A stretch of 41,947 bases of DNA from Candidatus Yanofskybacteria bacterium RIFCSPHIGHO2_01_FULL_44_24 (GCA_001794215.1 MGJK01000004.1:1-41947); one strand, 5' to 3'. Shown: positions 1 through 8,307, numbered from the stretch's first letter. Numbers and translations are program-made. Notes: generated by a model from the sequence alone, not told the origin.

Positions 1-35
1 CCTTAGCCAATTCGTGAATTCTTGCTGGTTTTATG

Positions 36-92
36 GCTGTTCTTCTCATACCTACATTATATCAAGAAGGAGGCTATGGTTTTCGAACAGCC
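36..92 (+). other. Inverted repeat upstream of the first gene
   Basis: GGCTGTTC at 35-42 is matched by GAACAGCC at 85-92, so the region could form a hairpin with a 42-nt loop. The loop holds a purine-rich AAGGAGG (67-73) two bases before an ATG at 76 that opens a 17-codon frame. That spacing is too short for normal initiation, so no gene is called. It may be the end of a gene or transcript that begins outside the window. Confidence 0.3.
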
Positions 93-102
93 TTCGTTGC
101 CA

Positions 103-130
103 TTGACTTCTTTATTTAAAAGAGTATAAT
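103..130 (+). promoter_or_regulatory. Sigma70-type promoter
   Basis: TTGACT (103-108) and TATAAT (125-130) are separated by 16 bp. Transcription would start near 137, about 25 nt before the GTG at 162. Confidence 0.8.
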
Positions 131-161
131 TTAATAAAGTCTTATTGAAAAAGAGATTTTC

Positions 162-422
162 GTGGCACAGTTCAGGAAAGCAGAATCCGGAAAGACTGCC
201 ATTAATAATGGACTAACTTTTACTGTTGATGAAGCTCAGCTGGCTAAATTAAGTCAATGGCTTCAGGAGCATGATAAGAAAAATCATCCGAACAAGCAGG
301 AGTGGGGTGCTATCCGTGGCCGCCTTAAATACCTGTTTACCCCTACTGGTATAGGCACTGTCGTATCGGCAAAGTGTGCTTGCGGAGAGGAAGTCGATCT
401 TACTGACTATGATAGCTGGTAA
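162..422 (+). CDS. Hypothetical protein, 86 aa
   Basis: I do not recognise the family. The product is a small, charged, soluble protein with no membrane segment or signal peptide. The middle is rich in Lys, Gln and His, and a CACGEE segment near the C-terminus (about residues 72-77) offers two cysteines but no complete zinc site. The GTG start lies downstream of a good promoter and the gene is closed by a terminator, so it is probably a single-gene transcript. The initiation context (AGAGATTTTCGTGGCAC) is very like that of the unknown gene at 32766 (GGAGATTGTCGTGGCAC), so the two may share an initiation signal. Confidence 0.7.
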   Translation: MAQFRKAESGKTAINNGLTFTVDEAQLAKLSQWLQEHDKKNHPNKQEWGAIRGRLKYLFTPTGIGTVVSAKCACGEEVDLTDYDSW

Positions 423-426
423 GTCA

Positions 427-451
427 GCCCCGTTAAAGGGGCCTTTTGTTT
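427..451 (+). terminator. Intrinsic terminator
   Basis: GCCCC (427-431) pairs with GGGGC (438-442) over a GTTAAA loop, followed by CTTTTGTTT. It closes the 86-aa gene and also sits just beyond the murJ stop. Confidence 0.8.
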
Positions 452-459
452 CTATAATT

Positions 460-1788
460 TTATAGCTTTGAGAGTTTAATCCTCAGAATAAAGAATAGTA
501 CCAGAGCCTCAATCGTCGAAGCAATAAAATATGATAGACCCATGGCGTTTAGCGAAAATGTAGGGATCAGGACTTTAGCCAAAATCGCTATCAGTACGAG
601 TCCGGGTACGCTGATCAGAATAGGGGTAAGGGTGTCTTTAAGGGCGTAAAAAGCCCGAACTAAAAGATGAATAAAGCTTTCAGCCGGGATGGCTAAGGCG
701 AAGAATGCAAGAAGCTTCCCAGTCCTCAGAACATCCGCTTCGGTGAATCTTTGTCCGCCGAAAAAAATACGGATAAAAAATTCTCCGAAGAAAATAAAGA
801 ACAAACTTGAAGCCACGCTGACAATCAGCAGGGGTTTTACGGCTTCTTTCAGATGGTAAAGGAATCCCTTAGTATCTCCGAGGGCGGCCTTGCGTGAAAG
901 AGAGGGGAATATGGCCGTTGCAAATGATACCCCAAAAATACTTACTGGAACACTCTCGAAATTTCTGGCGAAGCTCAGGATGGCGATTGATCCGGCCGCT
1001 AAAACCGAGGCCATATTGGTAAATATAAAAAATGTTATCTGTTCAATCGGTTGGCCGGCCATGCGGGGGATCATAAGTTTCAATACCCTTTTAAAGTTAG
1101 GGCTTCTTATGTCTATCGGGAAACGGAGGCGTAGTTGGCTTTCTGCCGTTCCGACGATTCTGACGAGTAAGTGCAGCATGGCACCGCCCAAGGTCCCGAT
1201 TACTAATCCGAGCAGGCCGAATTTATAGGTCAGGGGAATTCCGGCGATAATTCCTAAATTATAAAATATAGGCGATAAGCCATAAGCAAAGAATTTTTCG
1301 TAAGAGACGAGGATGTTGCCTAAAGTATTCGAGGCGGCGAATATGATAGGCGAAAGGAGCATCAAGCGGCTCATCAGGACGAGGAGGCTTTTTTCCTGAC
1401 CGGAAAATCCAGGGGCGACTAAGGATGAAAGATAGGGCATGAAAATAAAAGCCGGAACAGATAGGACCAACATCATGATTGGAGCCGAAAATAACATGGT
1501 GGTTGCGGTCTTTTCGGCCTCTTCTTTCTCGTTTTTTGCAAGGAGATGGGAAAAAACCGGAACGAACGCCGCCGATAACGCGCCGGCGACAAAGATGTTG
1601 AGCAGGAGGTCGGGTATTATGAAGGCGGCATTGTATATGTCGAGACTTCTCGATGCTCCGAAAAATCTGGCAAAAAGTATATCTCGTCCTAATCCGAGGA
1701 CGTAACTTCCCAAGGTCAAAAAGGTAAGGATTGACGCTCCTTTTCTGAATACCGAACCCATTAGATATTTTTTTATTTTATCTATCAT
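460..1788 (-). CDS. murJ: MurJ/MviN-family lipid II flippase
   Basis: Integral membrane protein of the MOP exporter superfamily. In this family MurJ flips lipid II across the cytoplasmic membrane for peptidoglycan synthesis. The N-terminus carries the family signature around GLGRDILFARFFGAS (about residues 32-46), followed by the conserved IPDLLLNIFVAGALSAAFVP stretch and roughly a dozen hydrophobic segments to the end. At 442 aa it is shorter than the usual 500 or so, probably lacking one or two terminal helices. It is transcribed divergently from corA across a 49-bp AT-rich gap. Its presence with MltG (38977) suggests the cell makes peptidoglycan. The assignment rests on the N-terminal signature and topology. 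Confidence 0.9.
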   Translation of the reverse strand: MIDKIKKYLMGSVFRKGASILTFLTLGSYVLGLGRDILFARFFGASRSLDIYNAAFIIPDLLLNIFVAGALSAAFVPVFSHLLAKNEKEEAEKTATTMLFSAPIMMLVLSVPAFIFMPYLSSLVAPGFSGQEKSLLVLMSRLMLLSPIIFAASNTLGNILVSYEKFFAYGLSPIFYNLGIIAGIPLTYKFGLLGLVIGTLGGAMLHLLVRIVGTAESQLRLRFPIDIRSPNFKRVLKLMIPRMAGQPIEQITFFIFTNMASVLAAGSIAILSFARNFESVPVSIFGVSFATAIFPSLSRKAALGDTKGFLYHLKEAVKPLLIVSVASSLFFIFFGEFFIRIFFGGQRFTEADVLRTGKLLAFFALAIPAESFIHLLVRAFYALKDTLTPILISVPGLVLIAILAKVLIPTFSLNAMGLSYFIASTIEALVLFFILRIKLSKL

Positions 1789-1837
1789 GGTTTAACTTAT
1801 TCTATCATGTTATAATAAAATTATAACAACGATAAAT
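1789..1837. promoter_or_regulatory. Shared divergent promoter region murJ/corA
   Basis: The 49-bp gap holds a perfect inverted repeat, TTATAAT (1810-1816) and ATTATAA (1820-1826), which supplies a TATAAT -10 box on either strand. No -35 match with good spacing is obvious. Leaders would be short on both sides. Confidence 0.45.
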
Positions 1838-2749
1838 ATGCGAAAAGAAAATCCAGTAAACGGCGTCAGATGGATTCATGTTTCCAAGCCCACCGAAGAA
1901 GACGTGAATTTTATAAGATCAGTTTTTCCATTTGACCCTTTCGTTACCGAATCTATAGTTGCCCCGACTCTGCACCCTTTGATAGATGACTTCGAGAATC
2001 ATCTATTTTTGATTCTCCACTTTCCGATTATATACCGAGGCTGGCAATCTAACGAAATCGCCGAGGTCGATTTTTTGATCACTAAAGACGTCCTTGTTAC
2101 GGTTACTTACACTGAATTTGATAATATCGAAGAAATATTCTCCGCATTCCAAGCCGAGAAGATTCAAAAGAGAGGAATCGGACAGCAGACCGGATTTATC
2201 CTTCACTATGTCATAGACAACCTTTTCAATAAATTGATCAGCCACCTCGACTTCATGGAACAGGAGATTACCAGTATCGAGGACAGGATGTTTGCAAAAA
2301 GAGATTCTCGAATGGTGGAAGAAATATCTCATGCCCGAAGAGATATTCTGGACTTTTTAAGACCGCTTCGACCCCAGGCAACCGTACTGGAAACATTCGC
2401 TGAAAAGGCCGAGAAATTCTACGGTAAGACCATAGCTCCCTATATTACCGATATTTTGGTAACCGAGGAAAGGATTCGGAGCATAATCGAAAACCAGAAA
2501 GAAATTATCAACGATCTTCATCAGACTAACGAATCTCTTGTTTCTTCGAATATTTCAAGCATTATTCGGATTCTTACTATATTTTCGGCGGTTATCATGC
2601 CCCTTAATCTGATCGCTTCTCTCTGGGGCATGAACCATAAACAAATGCCCTTTCGCGACGGACCCTGGGATTTCTGGATCATAGTGGGCTTTATGATTGT
2701 GGTGGCGATCCTCCTTTTGGTTATTTTCAGAAAGAGCAAGTGGCTATGA
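1838..2749 (+). CDS. corA: CorA-family divalent metal transporter
   Basis: Mg2+/Co2+ channel of the CorA family, 303 aa. A long acidic and helical cytoplasmic domain (residues 1 to about 240) is followed by two C-terminal membrane helices. The first helix ends in the diagnostic GMN selectivity motif (SLWGMNHKQMP, about residue 268), and the second ends in a basic tail (FRKSKWL). The length is normal. The stop codon overlaps the ATG of the next gene in an ATGA, so the two are probably translationally coupled. Confidence 0.93.
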   Translation: MRKENPVNGVRWIHVSKPTEEDVNFIRSVFPFDPFVTESIVAPTLHPLIDDFENHLFLILHFPIIYRGWQSNEIAEVDFLITKDVLVTVTYTEFDNIEEIFSAFQAEKIQKRGIGQQTGFILHYVIDNLFNKLISHLDFMEQEITSIEDRMFAKRDSRMVEEISHARRDILDFLRPLRPQATVLETFAEKAEKFYGKTIAPYITDILVTEERIRSIIENQKEIINDLHQTNESLVSSNISSIIRILTIFSAVIMPLNLIASLWGMNHKQMPFRDGPWDFWIIVGFMIVVAILLLVIFRKSKWL

Positions 2750-3147
2750 GCAAGCACGCATTATTTTTTTGGGTCGGTTCGGTTCTGATTATTGTATCGG
2801 CAGGTTTTTTTTACTTAGCCGTTAACTATTATCCGAACGAGTACGATTATAGCGGCGAAGAAGCCGCGAATGAGTATCAAGAAGCTGCGGCCATCGATAC
2901 TTACGGCGGCAGTACTCCGGAAGAAACGTTTAATCTGTTTATTGCCGCTCTCCGGGCCGATGATCCGGCTTTGGCGGCAAAATATTTTGTTCCCGATAAA
3001 AACTCGTCCTGGGATAAATGGACCGAAACTCTTGCCATTCTAAAAGAGAATAATGCGCTGAGGGAAATGGCCGACAGTTTAGAAATATCCGATTTGGATA
3101 TAATATATGATCAGCGCTCGAAAGTTTGGAAAATAAAAGGTCTTTAG
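2746..3147 (+). CDS. Membrane-anchored hypothetical protein, 133 aa
   Basis: One N-terminal membrane helix (about residues 5-26) is followed by an extracytoplasmic domain. The part beginning STPEETFNLFIAALRADDPALAAKY resembles the start of small NTF2/DUF4878-like domains, but I cannot assign a family. An ATG at 2746 forms an ATGA overlap with the corA stop and is preferred over the GTG at 2740. It lies in an apparent operon between corA and the DUF4015 gene. Confidence 0.75.
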   Translation: MSKHALFFWVGSVLIIVSAGFFYLAVNYYPNEYDYSGEEAANEYQEAAAIDTYGGSTPEETFNLFIAALRADDPALAAKYFVPDKNSSWDKWTETLAILKENNALREMADSLEISDLDIIYDQRSKVWKIKGL

Positions 3148-3170
3148 CGACCCTCAATAAAATTATAGCC

Positions 3171-4319
3171 GTGGATCTACTTCAAAGATATGGGTTTCTC
3201 GGAATTTTAACCGTAATCGCAGGTATTTTAGGAATATTTTTTGTTGTTTTTTTAATGCCCCTGGACGTTAATAGCCCGCCCGAATCCGCCCAGAAAGGCG
3301 ATTCAGAAAATCTGCAGAAACCTCTATCCAATCCTCCCGCAGTAATCAGGGGAATTTATTTTACTTCCGCCTCCGGTGGCGATGAAAAGAAAATTAATTA
3401 CTTGCTGGATCTTGCCAGGAAAACGCAGATTAATGCCGTAGTGGTAGATATCAAGGACTCTTCGGGCTATATAGCCTACGATACCGACTTGGCCGTGCTT
3501 GATAAATATGGTGCGGAACGGGTTGCGATAAAAGATATCCGCTCTTTAATCGGGCGTCTTCATGCGGAGGGACTGTATGCTATTGCCCGAATAGTAGTTT
3601 TTCAGGACCCTGTTTTGGCTAAGGCAAGGCCGGATTTGGCCATTAAAAATATCTACGGAGGCGTTTGGCGGGATTATAAGGGGTTATCCTGGATTGATCC
3701 GGCGGCATCCGACGCTTGGTACTACAATATCGCCATCGCCGAAGATGCGGCTAAAAAAGGATTTGACGAAATCAATTTTGACTATATAAGGTTTCCAAGC
3801 GACGGCGATTTAGATGCCATGGCTTATCCGTTTTGGGATCGAAAAATTTCGAAAAGCCGGGTTATCGGTGCGTTTTTCGGGAGGCTGCGGGAAGGCTTGC
3901 CTGACTTAAGGTTGTCGGCCGATCTTTTCGGTTTTACCACAACTCATTCTGATGATTTAGGCATCGGCCAGATTCTCGAAGAGGCTTTTGCCAGTTTTGA
4001 CTATATAGCGCCGATGGTTTATCCGTCCCATTATCCTCCGACATATTTGGGGCTTGAGAACCCGGCTGTCCATCCGTATGAAATTGTTTACGCTTCGATG
4101 AAGGGCGGAATGGAAAGGTTGAGGGCGTATAAAGAAAAAAATCCCGGCAATAAAGCGGAGTTTCGTCCTTGGCTTCAGGATTTTGATCTCGGAGCTGATT
4201 ACAGCGCCGAGATGGTTCGCGCTCAGGTCAGAGCAACTCAGGATGCTTTGGAGGAAAATTTTAGAGGTTTTATGCTTTGGAATCCCCGTAACATTTACAC
4301 CGTTGAGGCCGTAGAATAA
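3171..4319 (+). CDS. DUF4015-type putative glycoside hydrolase, membrane-anchored
   Basis: A signal-anchor helix is followed by a TIM-barrel-like domain of the DUF4015 (putative glycosyl hydrolase) family. Motifs visible in order are IRGIYFTSAS at the domain start, NAVVVDIKD, an ARIVVFQDP strand, SWIDPA, FDEINFDYIRFPSDG with the acidic residues expected on a hydrolase barrel, APMVYPSHYPP, and a closing GFMLWNPRN. The product is probably anchored outside the membrane and may act on cell-surface polysaccharide; the substrate is unknown. The start is uncertain: GTG at 3171 follows the upstream stop, while TTG at 3126 would overlap that gene by 22 nt. Neither has a clear ribosome-binding site. 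Confidence 0.85.
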   Translation: MDLLQRYGFLGILTVIAGILGIFFVVFLMPLDVNSPPESAQKGDSENLQKPLSNPPAVIRGIYFTSASGGDEKKINYLLDLARKTQINAVVVDIKDSSGYIAYDTDLAVLDKYGAERVAIKDIRSLIGRLHAEGLYAIARIVVFQDPVLAKARPDLAIKNIYGGVWRDYKGLSWIDPAASDAWYYNIAIAEDAAKKGFDEINFDYIRFPSDGDLDAMAYPFWDRKISKSRVIGAFFGRLREGLPDLRLSADLFGFTTTHSDDLGIGQILEEAFASFDYIAPMVYPSHYPPTYLGLENPAVHPYEIVYASMKGGMERLRAYKEKNPGNKAEFRPWLQDFDLGADYSAEMVRAQVRATQDALEENFRGFMLWNPRNIYTVEAVE

Positions 4320-4360
4320 TCTGGTTCTTCGACTTTTGGCGTTGAAACATTGCAGTCACC

Positions 4361-4389
4361 TTGACTCAATCTCTGAAGCTTGGTATAAA
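4361..4389 (+). promoter_or_regulatory. Sigma70-type promoter for the M50 protease gene
   Basis: TTGACT (4361-4366) and TATAAA (4384-4389) have 17-bp spacing. A strong AGGAGG (4411-4416) lies seven bases before the TTG at 4424 and decides that start. Confidence 0.85.
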
Positions 4390-4423
4390 CTATTCATCTC
4401 TTTAACAATCAGGAGGATTTGAA

Positions 4424-5197
4424 TTGAAGCTTCTCAAGGCCTTGGCGTTTGTGGTTGTTTTAGAAATGGCCTTCGTGACTCACGAGTACGGCCATTTTAC
4501 GGAGATGCGCAAGCGCAATATAGAGGTGGCCGAATTCTCATTGGGGATAGGTCCGGTTCTTTATCAGAAGAAACTTAGCGATGTTGCGGTAAGTGTCAGA
4601 GCTATACCAATCATGGCCTACGTTGCTCCGTCCGAGAAGGGGCAAAAGAAAATCGATGAGAGCTCCCTTTACGATCGTTTTTTAATTCATTCTGCGGGAG
4701 TGCGGAATAACTTCCTTAGCCTCATGGTTGTAGTTCTGTTTTTGCAAGTGTTAGGACGGTTTAGGGGTTACTATCGGAACGGCTTATTGGCGGATATTCT
4801 AATCCTGCCCTTCAGTATTACTGTTTCGGCTGTGAATTACGGGCTGAATCTTCTGACGTTCGGCCGGGTAAAACTGAGCGACAACGGCCTGACTATCTTT
4901 ACCGGAGGATTCTTTGACAAAGGGCGAAATGAGGGTAGAATTTCGGTGTTTGCAGTAAGGAGTTTCTTGTTGCTCAGCTTAATGCTCGGAGCCTTTAACA
5001 GTTTCCCTTTGTTTCCTTTGGACGGGGGAAGGATTTTCATTGACTTTATCCGATTATTTATGAGCGAGAGGGTTGTATCATTGATTGCTTTTCTTTCCCA
5101 GCCCGTTATCGTTATGTTATTTTTCATGGCTCGTCAGACCGTGGCTGCCTTTGATTTCGAGGTCAAACAGCCAGAAGATCAAAAGACCCCGCAATAA
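4424..5197 (+). CDS. M50-family intramembrane metalloprotease
   Basis: Site-2-type protease, 257 aa. The zinc motif HEYGH (about residues 21-25) lies in the first hydrophobic segment, and the third ligand appears in NSFPLFPLDGGR (DG motif, about residue 200) in a later helix. This is the classic M50 pair. The protein is short and shows no PDZ domain between the two motifs, unlike RseP. Family members cleave membrane-embedded regulators or signal-peptide remnants. A TTG start is set by AGGAGG at 4411-4416. Its own promoter and terminator make it a separate unit. Because an ECF sigma factor lies 1.4 kb downstream, a role in releasing a membrane anti-sigma factor is conceivable but unproven. Confidence 0.9.
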   Translation: MKLLKALAFVVVLEMAFVTHEYGHFTEMRKRNIEVAEFSLGIGPVLYQKKLSDVAVSVRAIPIMAYVAPSEKGQKKIDESSLYDRFLIHSAGVRNNFLSLMVVVLFLQVLGRFRGYYRNGLLADILILPFSITVSAVNYGLNLLTFGRVKLSDNGLTIFTGGFFDKGRNEGRISVFAVRSFLLLSLMLGAFNSFPLFPLDGGRIFIDFIRLFMSERVVSLIAFLSQPVIVMLFFMARQTVAAFDFEVKQPEDQKTPQ

Positions 5198-5208
5198 GGC
5201 GGGGTTTT
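5187..5208. terminator. Terminator between convergent genes
   Basis: CCCCGC (5187-5192) pairs with GCGGGG (5199-5204), followed by TTTT on the plus strand. It overlaps the M50 gene end and abuts the stop of the minus-strand CPBP gene. Confidence 0.85.
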
Positions 5209-5749
5209 AAATTAATCCGATAATTTTCAGCAATTGAGCCAAGATGTATATGGTCGTATTAGCCAGGCCGTGGGCTACGATACTGGGCCACGGTTGGCGG
5301 GTTTTAATAGTAAGCCATGTCCAGGTTAATCCCGTAAAAAATAATGCCGGAAAAATAAAGTAATAAGATTTTCCTGAAGTGAGATGCGAAGATACCCAGA
5401 TCGTATTCAATACTATGGCAGGTATCCAGGTTAGGAAAAATTGCAGATTACAGTACTCTATTTTTCTCCCCACCTTATAGATGAGTACGGCGATAATCCA
5501 TATCGGCCATCTGAAGTAGAATTCTTCTTGGAGAGGATCGCTGATGCTTACGCGATTGAAAGCTTCGAAAAATCTGTTGAGCGGGAGAAAGTAGTGGTAG
5601 TGGGTTTTAGCATATTCCTGCAGGTGCTTAAAATTTCCGTCGAGGAATAGAAATCCAAAAATAAATAGTAGCGGGCCGCATAAGGTATTGATGACCCAAA
5701 TTTTAAAGATTAGTCGCCATTTTTCTTTGGTGCTTGGCTCTTGGTCCAT
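5207..5749 (-). CDS. CPBP-family intramembrane metalloprotease
   Basis: Multi-pass membrane protein of the CPBP (Abi/CAAX-protease-like) family. The signature EEFYFRWPIW gives the EExxxR motif, followed by a W-x-S-S-H helix and a third motif near the end, PSIVAHGLANT, with the conserved His and Asn. Together these supply the usual metal-site residues. The ATG at 5749 (180 aa) is preferred over the upstream start at 5842, because a good promoter lies between them (5784-5811), so the upstream start would not be on the transcript. The substrate is unknown. Confidence 0.85.
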   Translation of the reverse strand: MDQEPSTKEKWRLIFKIWVINTLCGPLLFIFGFLFLDGNFKHLQEYAKTHYHYFLPLNRFFEAFNRVSISDPLQEEFYFRWPIWIIAVLIYKVGRKIEYCNLQFFLTWIPAIVLNTIWVSSHLTSGKSYYFIFPALFFTGLTWTWLTIKTRQPWPSIVAHGLANTTIYILAQLLKIIGLI

Positions 5750-5783
5750 GGTAGGCTCGTTTTCAATGTGCCGAGATCGCCTA

Positions 5784-5811
5784 ATGTTAGCATGTAGGAT
5801 TTTACTGACAA
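5784..5811 (-). promoter_or_regulatory. Promoter for the CPBP gene
   Basis: On the minus strand TTGTCA (5811-5806) and TAACAT (5789-5784) are spaced by 16 bp. The predicted start near 5777 supports translation from 5749. Confidence 0.6.
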
Positions 5812-5832
5812 GACTTACTGCGGCTGATGTCA

Positions 5833-5862
5833 TTGGCGGCAAGTCCGAATAAGTATTATAAT
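5833..5862 (+). promoter_or_regulatory. Promoter for the 161-aa gene
   Basis: TTGGCG (5833-5838) and TATAAT (5857-5862) have 18-bp spacing. The leader contains GTAAG/CTTAC arms around 5897-5917. Confidence 0.6.
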
Positions 5863-5926
5863 GACAGTACAGATAATTTAAAATTTCTTAGCGGGCGTAA
5901 GGATTTTTAATACTTACACCGGCTTA

Positions 5927-6412
5927 TTGATTTTAATATTAATCCAAGTGCTGTACGGCAGAAATTTAAACCTAATCATATTCATTGTGGCGGCTTTTAT
6001 AGTTATCGTTATTTGGGCGGTTGCAGCAAACAAGCCGATCGCTCCGTACTTAGTGGATGATTCAGCTACTGACGCGGTATTCACGTCAACGCCTTTGCCC
6101 AAAAGCGGGGCAACGGGCTCTTCCGGGAAATTAACTTACGATCAGGCCGTAAAGCAATTTGAGGGAAGAAGGGTCCAGTTTGACGCCATGTGCCAGGCTA
6201 TCCCGAATAATTTTACGGTTAAAAACGGTACCCAAATCATGCTTGATAACAGGTCGGGCGACGCCCGCTGGGTGTCGTTGAACAACTTTGGTTACCACCT
6301 GAGCGGTTACGGCTTCACTATAGTTACTATGTCGAGCAAGAATCTGCCTTTGAATGTACTGATTGACTGCGGTTCGGCTCAGAATGTCGGCCAGATACTC
6401 ATTCAAAAATAG
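5927..6412 (+). CDS. Membrane-anchored hypothetical protein, about 160 aa
   Basis: A hydrophobic N-terminal helix (about residues 15-33) and a Ser/Thr/Gly-rich linker precede a small extracytoplasmic domain starting around LTYDQAVKQFEGRRVQF. The domain has two cysteines (in AMCQAIP and IDCGSAQ) that could form a disulfide. I do not recognise the family. The start is uncertain: TTG at 5927 or GTG at 5948, neither with a Shine-Dalgarno site. The gene has its own promoter and a strong terminator. Confidence 0.65.
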   Translation: MILILIQVLYGRNLNLIIFIVAAFIVIVIWAVAANKPIAPYLVDDSATDAVFTSTPLPKSGATGSSGKLTYDQAVKQFEGRRVQFDAMCQAIPNNFTVKNGTQIMLDNRSGDARWVSLNNFGYHLSGYGFTIVTMSSKNLPLNVLIDCGSAQNVGQILIQK

Positions 6413-6434
6413 CCGGATTTATTAGAAAAACCCG

Positions 6435-6464
6435 AGCGCTCCGATCACCGGAGCGCTTTGATTT
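6435..6464 (+). terminator. Intrinsic terminator
   Basis: AGCGCTCCG (6435-6443) and CGGAGCGCT (6449-6457) form a perfect 9-bp stem with an ATCAC loop, followed by TTGATTTTT. Confidence 0.85.
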
Positions 6465-6502
6465 TTCGAATTTTAGCGTATAGTAGGGTGATTATGTAAT
6501 TT

Positions 6503-6521
6503 GTAAGACTGGAAGTCTTAC
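6503..6521 (+). promoter_or_regulatory. Perfect inverted repeat upstream of the sigma factor gene
   Basis: GTAAGACT (6503-6510) and AGTCTTAC (6514-6521) flank GGA, 19 nt before the sigma-factor GTG. A possible -10 TATAGT lies at 6479-6484. The repeat could be an operator or a 5'-leader hairpin close to the ribosome entry site. Confidence 0.4.
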
Positions 6522-6540
6522 GTCGTCTAATCAATATCAG

Positions 6541-7041
6541 GTGGATAAAAACAAAGAGTTTTTAACGGCATATGATGATTTTGCCGATGCGATATTCCGA
6601 CATTGCTACTTTATGGTGCTTGACCGGGAAAAAGCCAAAGACCTCGTACAGGATTCGTTTATAAGACTGTGGAAGTACATTCATAGAGGAGAAGATGTCA
6701 AGAACGTCAAGGCTCTTGTCTATAAGATAGCCAATAATTTGATAATCGATGAGTCAAGGAAGAAAACGGCTGTTTCGATAGAGCTCCTTGCCGAAAAAGG
6801 TTTTGATCCGGGATTTGATTATATGCCCAAGCTTGTCAGCGAGCTGGACAGCAGATTTATAGCAGGAGTCTTGCCTCGGCTGGAGCCAAAATATCGCGAG
6901 GCCGTTACGATGCGCTATGTTGACGACTTCTCGGTACAAGAAATAGCCGAGATGACAAACGAAAGCGAAAACAATGTTTCGGTCAGAATCCACAGGGGCT
7001 TAAAGCAGTTAAAAGAAATTATAGATAACCGCGATGGGTGA
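6541..7041 (+). CDS. ECF-type RNA polymerase sigma factor
   Basis: Sigma70-family factor with only regions 2 and 4, 166 aa. Region 2 is seen around KDLVQDSFIRLWKYI (residues 35-50) and region 4 as a helix-turn-helix around YREAVTMRYVDDFSVQEIAEM to RIHRGLKQLKE (residues 118-160). The GTG start follows a short leader with an inverted repeat. The 3' end overlaps the next gene by 8 nt, coupling it to a membrane protein of the DUF5667 group, as expected for a sigma factor with a membrane partner. The controlled genes are unknown. Confidence 0.9.
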   Translation: MDKNKEFLTAYDDFADAIFRHCYFMVLDREKAKDLVQDSFIRLWKYIHRGEDVKNVKALVYKIANNLIIDESRKKTAVSIELLAEKGFDPGFDYMPKLVSELDSRFIAGVLPRLEPKYREAVTMRYVDDFSVQEIAEMTNESENNVSVRIHRGLKQLKEIIDNRDG

Positions 7042-7858
7042 TTTATTACGAAAAATAAAAGAAGAGGCTTCGCGAGTTTACCTCAGAAAAGAAGAGAAGC
7101 TTTTGATTCGCCAAAAACTGTCTTCTTTATCCGGTAATTTTTCCGGAGGCGACTTCAATAAAACCCAGCATGCTTGGCGCCGGTTTAGCACCATGTTTAC
7201 TAAATCCATGACTCATCCGGCTCCTATTATGTTGATCGCAGCCGTACTGATCAGCGGGGGAGTTTCTTACGCGGCTGAAGGATCCCTCCCCGGCGACCTC
7301 CTTTACCCGGTCAAATTGGGGGTGAATGAAGAGGTCGGGGCTTGGGCGGCTTTTTCGGCCGAGTCCAGCGCTCATTGGGAGGTTAAGAGGGCCGAGAGGC
7401 GGTTAGAGGAGGCGGAAACTCTTGCGGCCCAGGGTAACCTTGATGTCAATGTCAGCGCGGCCATAGAGGAGAAGTTTGAAAGGCATGCCGCCAAAGTCAA
7501 AGATAGGATAAATAAATTCGAAGCCAAACAGGATTTTAAGGCTGCGGTTGATGTAGGTTCTAACTTTGAGGCTTCACTTAAGGCTCACGAAAAGATTTTA
7601 GATAAGCTATCTCAAAAAGAGTCAAAGTTAAAACTTATTCGAGAGAGGGTAAGAGTGCGGGCGGATGACATGGTAAATACAAATGCAGGCGCGCGCATGA
7701 GAGAAGGCGCTCAGAATTCGGGCGGGAATAATTCTGAATTTGAGATAAGGGGCGGTGTTGAAATCAAAGATGATAGAGATGCTGGCGATGGCAAAACCCG
7801 GAACTCGGTCGAAACAGAGAGCAGCTTGCGCATTGAGCTTGAAGTGCCGCAGCCGTAG
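7034..7858 (+). CDS. DUF5667-type membrane protein, probable partner of the ECF sigma factor
   Basis: A cytoplasmic N-terminal region (about residues 1-55), one membrane helix (about 58-80, PAPIMLIAAVLISGGVSYAA) and an extracytoplasmic DUF5667-like domain that opens with the typical SLPGDLLYPVKL. The domain is helical and highly charged, and the C-terminal 60 residues are low-complexity. Its 8-nt overlap with the ECF sigma gene and its topology suggest an anti-sigma or sensor role. No recognisable zinc anti-sigma motif (HxxxCxxC) is present, so binding to the sigma factor is inferred from context only. Confidence 0.8.
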   Translation: MGDLLRKIKEEASRVYLRKEEKLLIRQKLSSLSGNFSGGDFNKTQHAWRRFSTMFTKSMTHPAPIMLIAAVLISGGVSYAAEGSLPGDLLYPVKLGVNEEVGAWAAFSAESSAHWEVKRAERRLEEAETLAAQGNLDVNVSAAIEEKFERHAAKVKDRINKFEAKQDFKAAVDVGSNFEASLKAHEKILDKLSQKESKLKLIRERVRVRADDMVNTNAGARMREGAQNSGGNNSEFEIRGGVEIKDDRDAGDGKTRNSVETESSLRIELEVPQP

Positions 7859-7869
7859 GCCGCGAGTAC

Positions 7870-8307
7870 CTATAATTCCATCTTATCGCCGGGAGATATG
7901 TTATTTTTAGCGGCCCAGCCGGCATTGACTTCTAAAACATAAAGAACCGGTCCGGGCGGCCGGAAAATCGCCGGAAATGTTTCGGAACTAATGTTCCGGG
8001 CGATGTCCATGACTGATTTATCTGGTCCGATCCAGATTATGTCTAAGGGGAATTTCATGTCTTTCATCCAGAAGCCGGGAGTCTGCGGATAGGGGAAAAT
8101 AAAGAGCATGCCCCATTCGTCCCCGAGACTATTTCTGCCCGACAATCCTTTTTGTCGTTCGGAAGCAGTATCAGCTGTTTCTACTCGAAGCCCGGCCCTG
8201 CCAATGGTTATTTTTTGTTCGTTTGCTTGGTCGGTGTCAGAACTTTTCAACACAAAAAAAAGCAGCACGATTGCCGCGGCAATAAGCGATATTTTCTTTA
8301 CGGTCAT
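7870..8307 (-). CDS. DUF192-family protein
   Basis: An N-terminal membrane anchor or signal (residues 5-21) is followed by a DUF192 domain of about 100 aa. Motifs include TADTASERQKGLSGR, a MLFIF strand, the diagnostic TPGFWMKDMKFPLDIIW, and VLEVNAGWA near the end, with a final GDKMEL. The function of this widespread domain is not established. The gene lies 12 bp from the convergent DUF5667 gene and 17 bp downstream of a CBS-domain gene on the same strand, so it is likely in its transcript. Confidence 0.88.
   Translation of the reverse strand: MTVKKISLIAAAIVLLFFVLKSSDTDQANEQKITIGRAGLRVETADTASERQKGLSGRNSLGDEWGMLFIFPYPQTPGFWMKDMKFPLDIIWIGPDKSVMDIARNISSETFPAIFRPPGPVLYVLEVNAGWAAKNNISPGDKMEL

Noticed and set aside
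76..129. 17-codon ORF after AAGGAGG
   Set aside because: Only two bases separate the ribosome-binding site and ATG, and the promoter of the next gene lies within it.
890..1228. Long open frames opposite murJ and many other genes
   Set aside because: They lie antisense to well-supported genes and show no recognisable protein motif.
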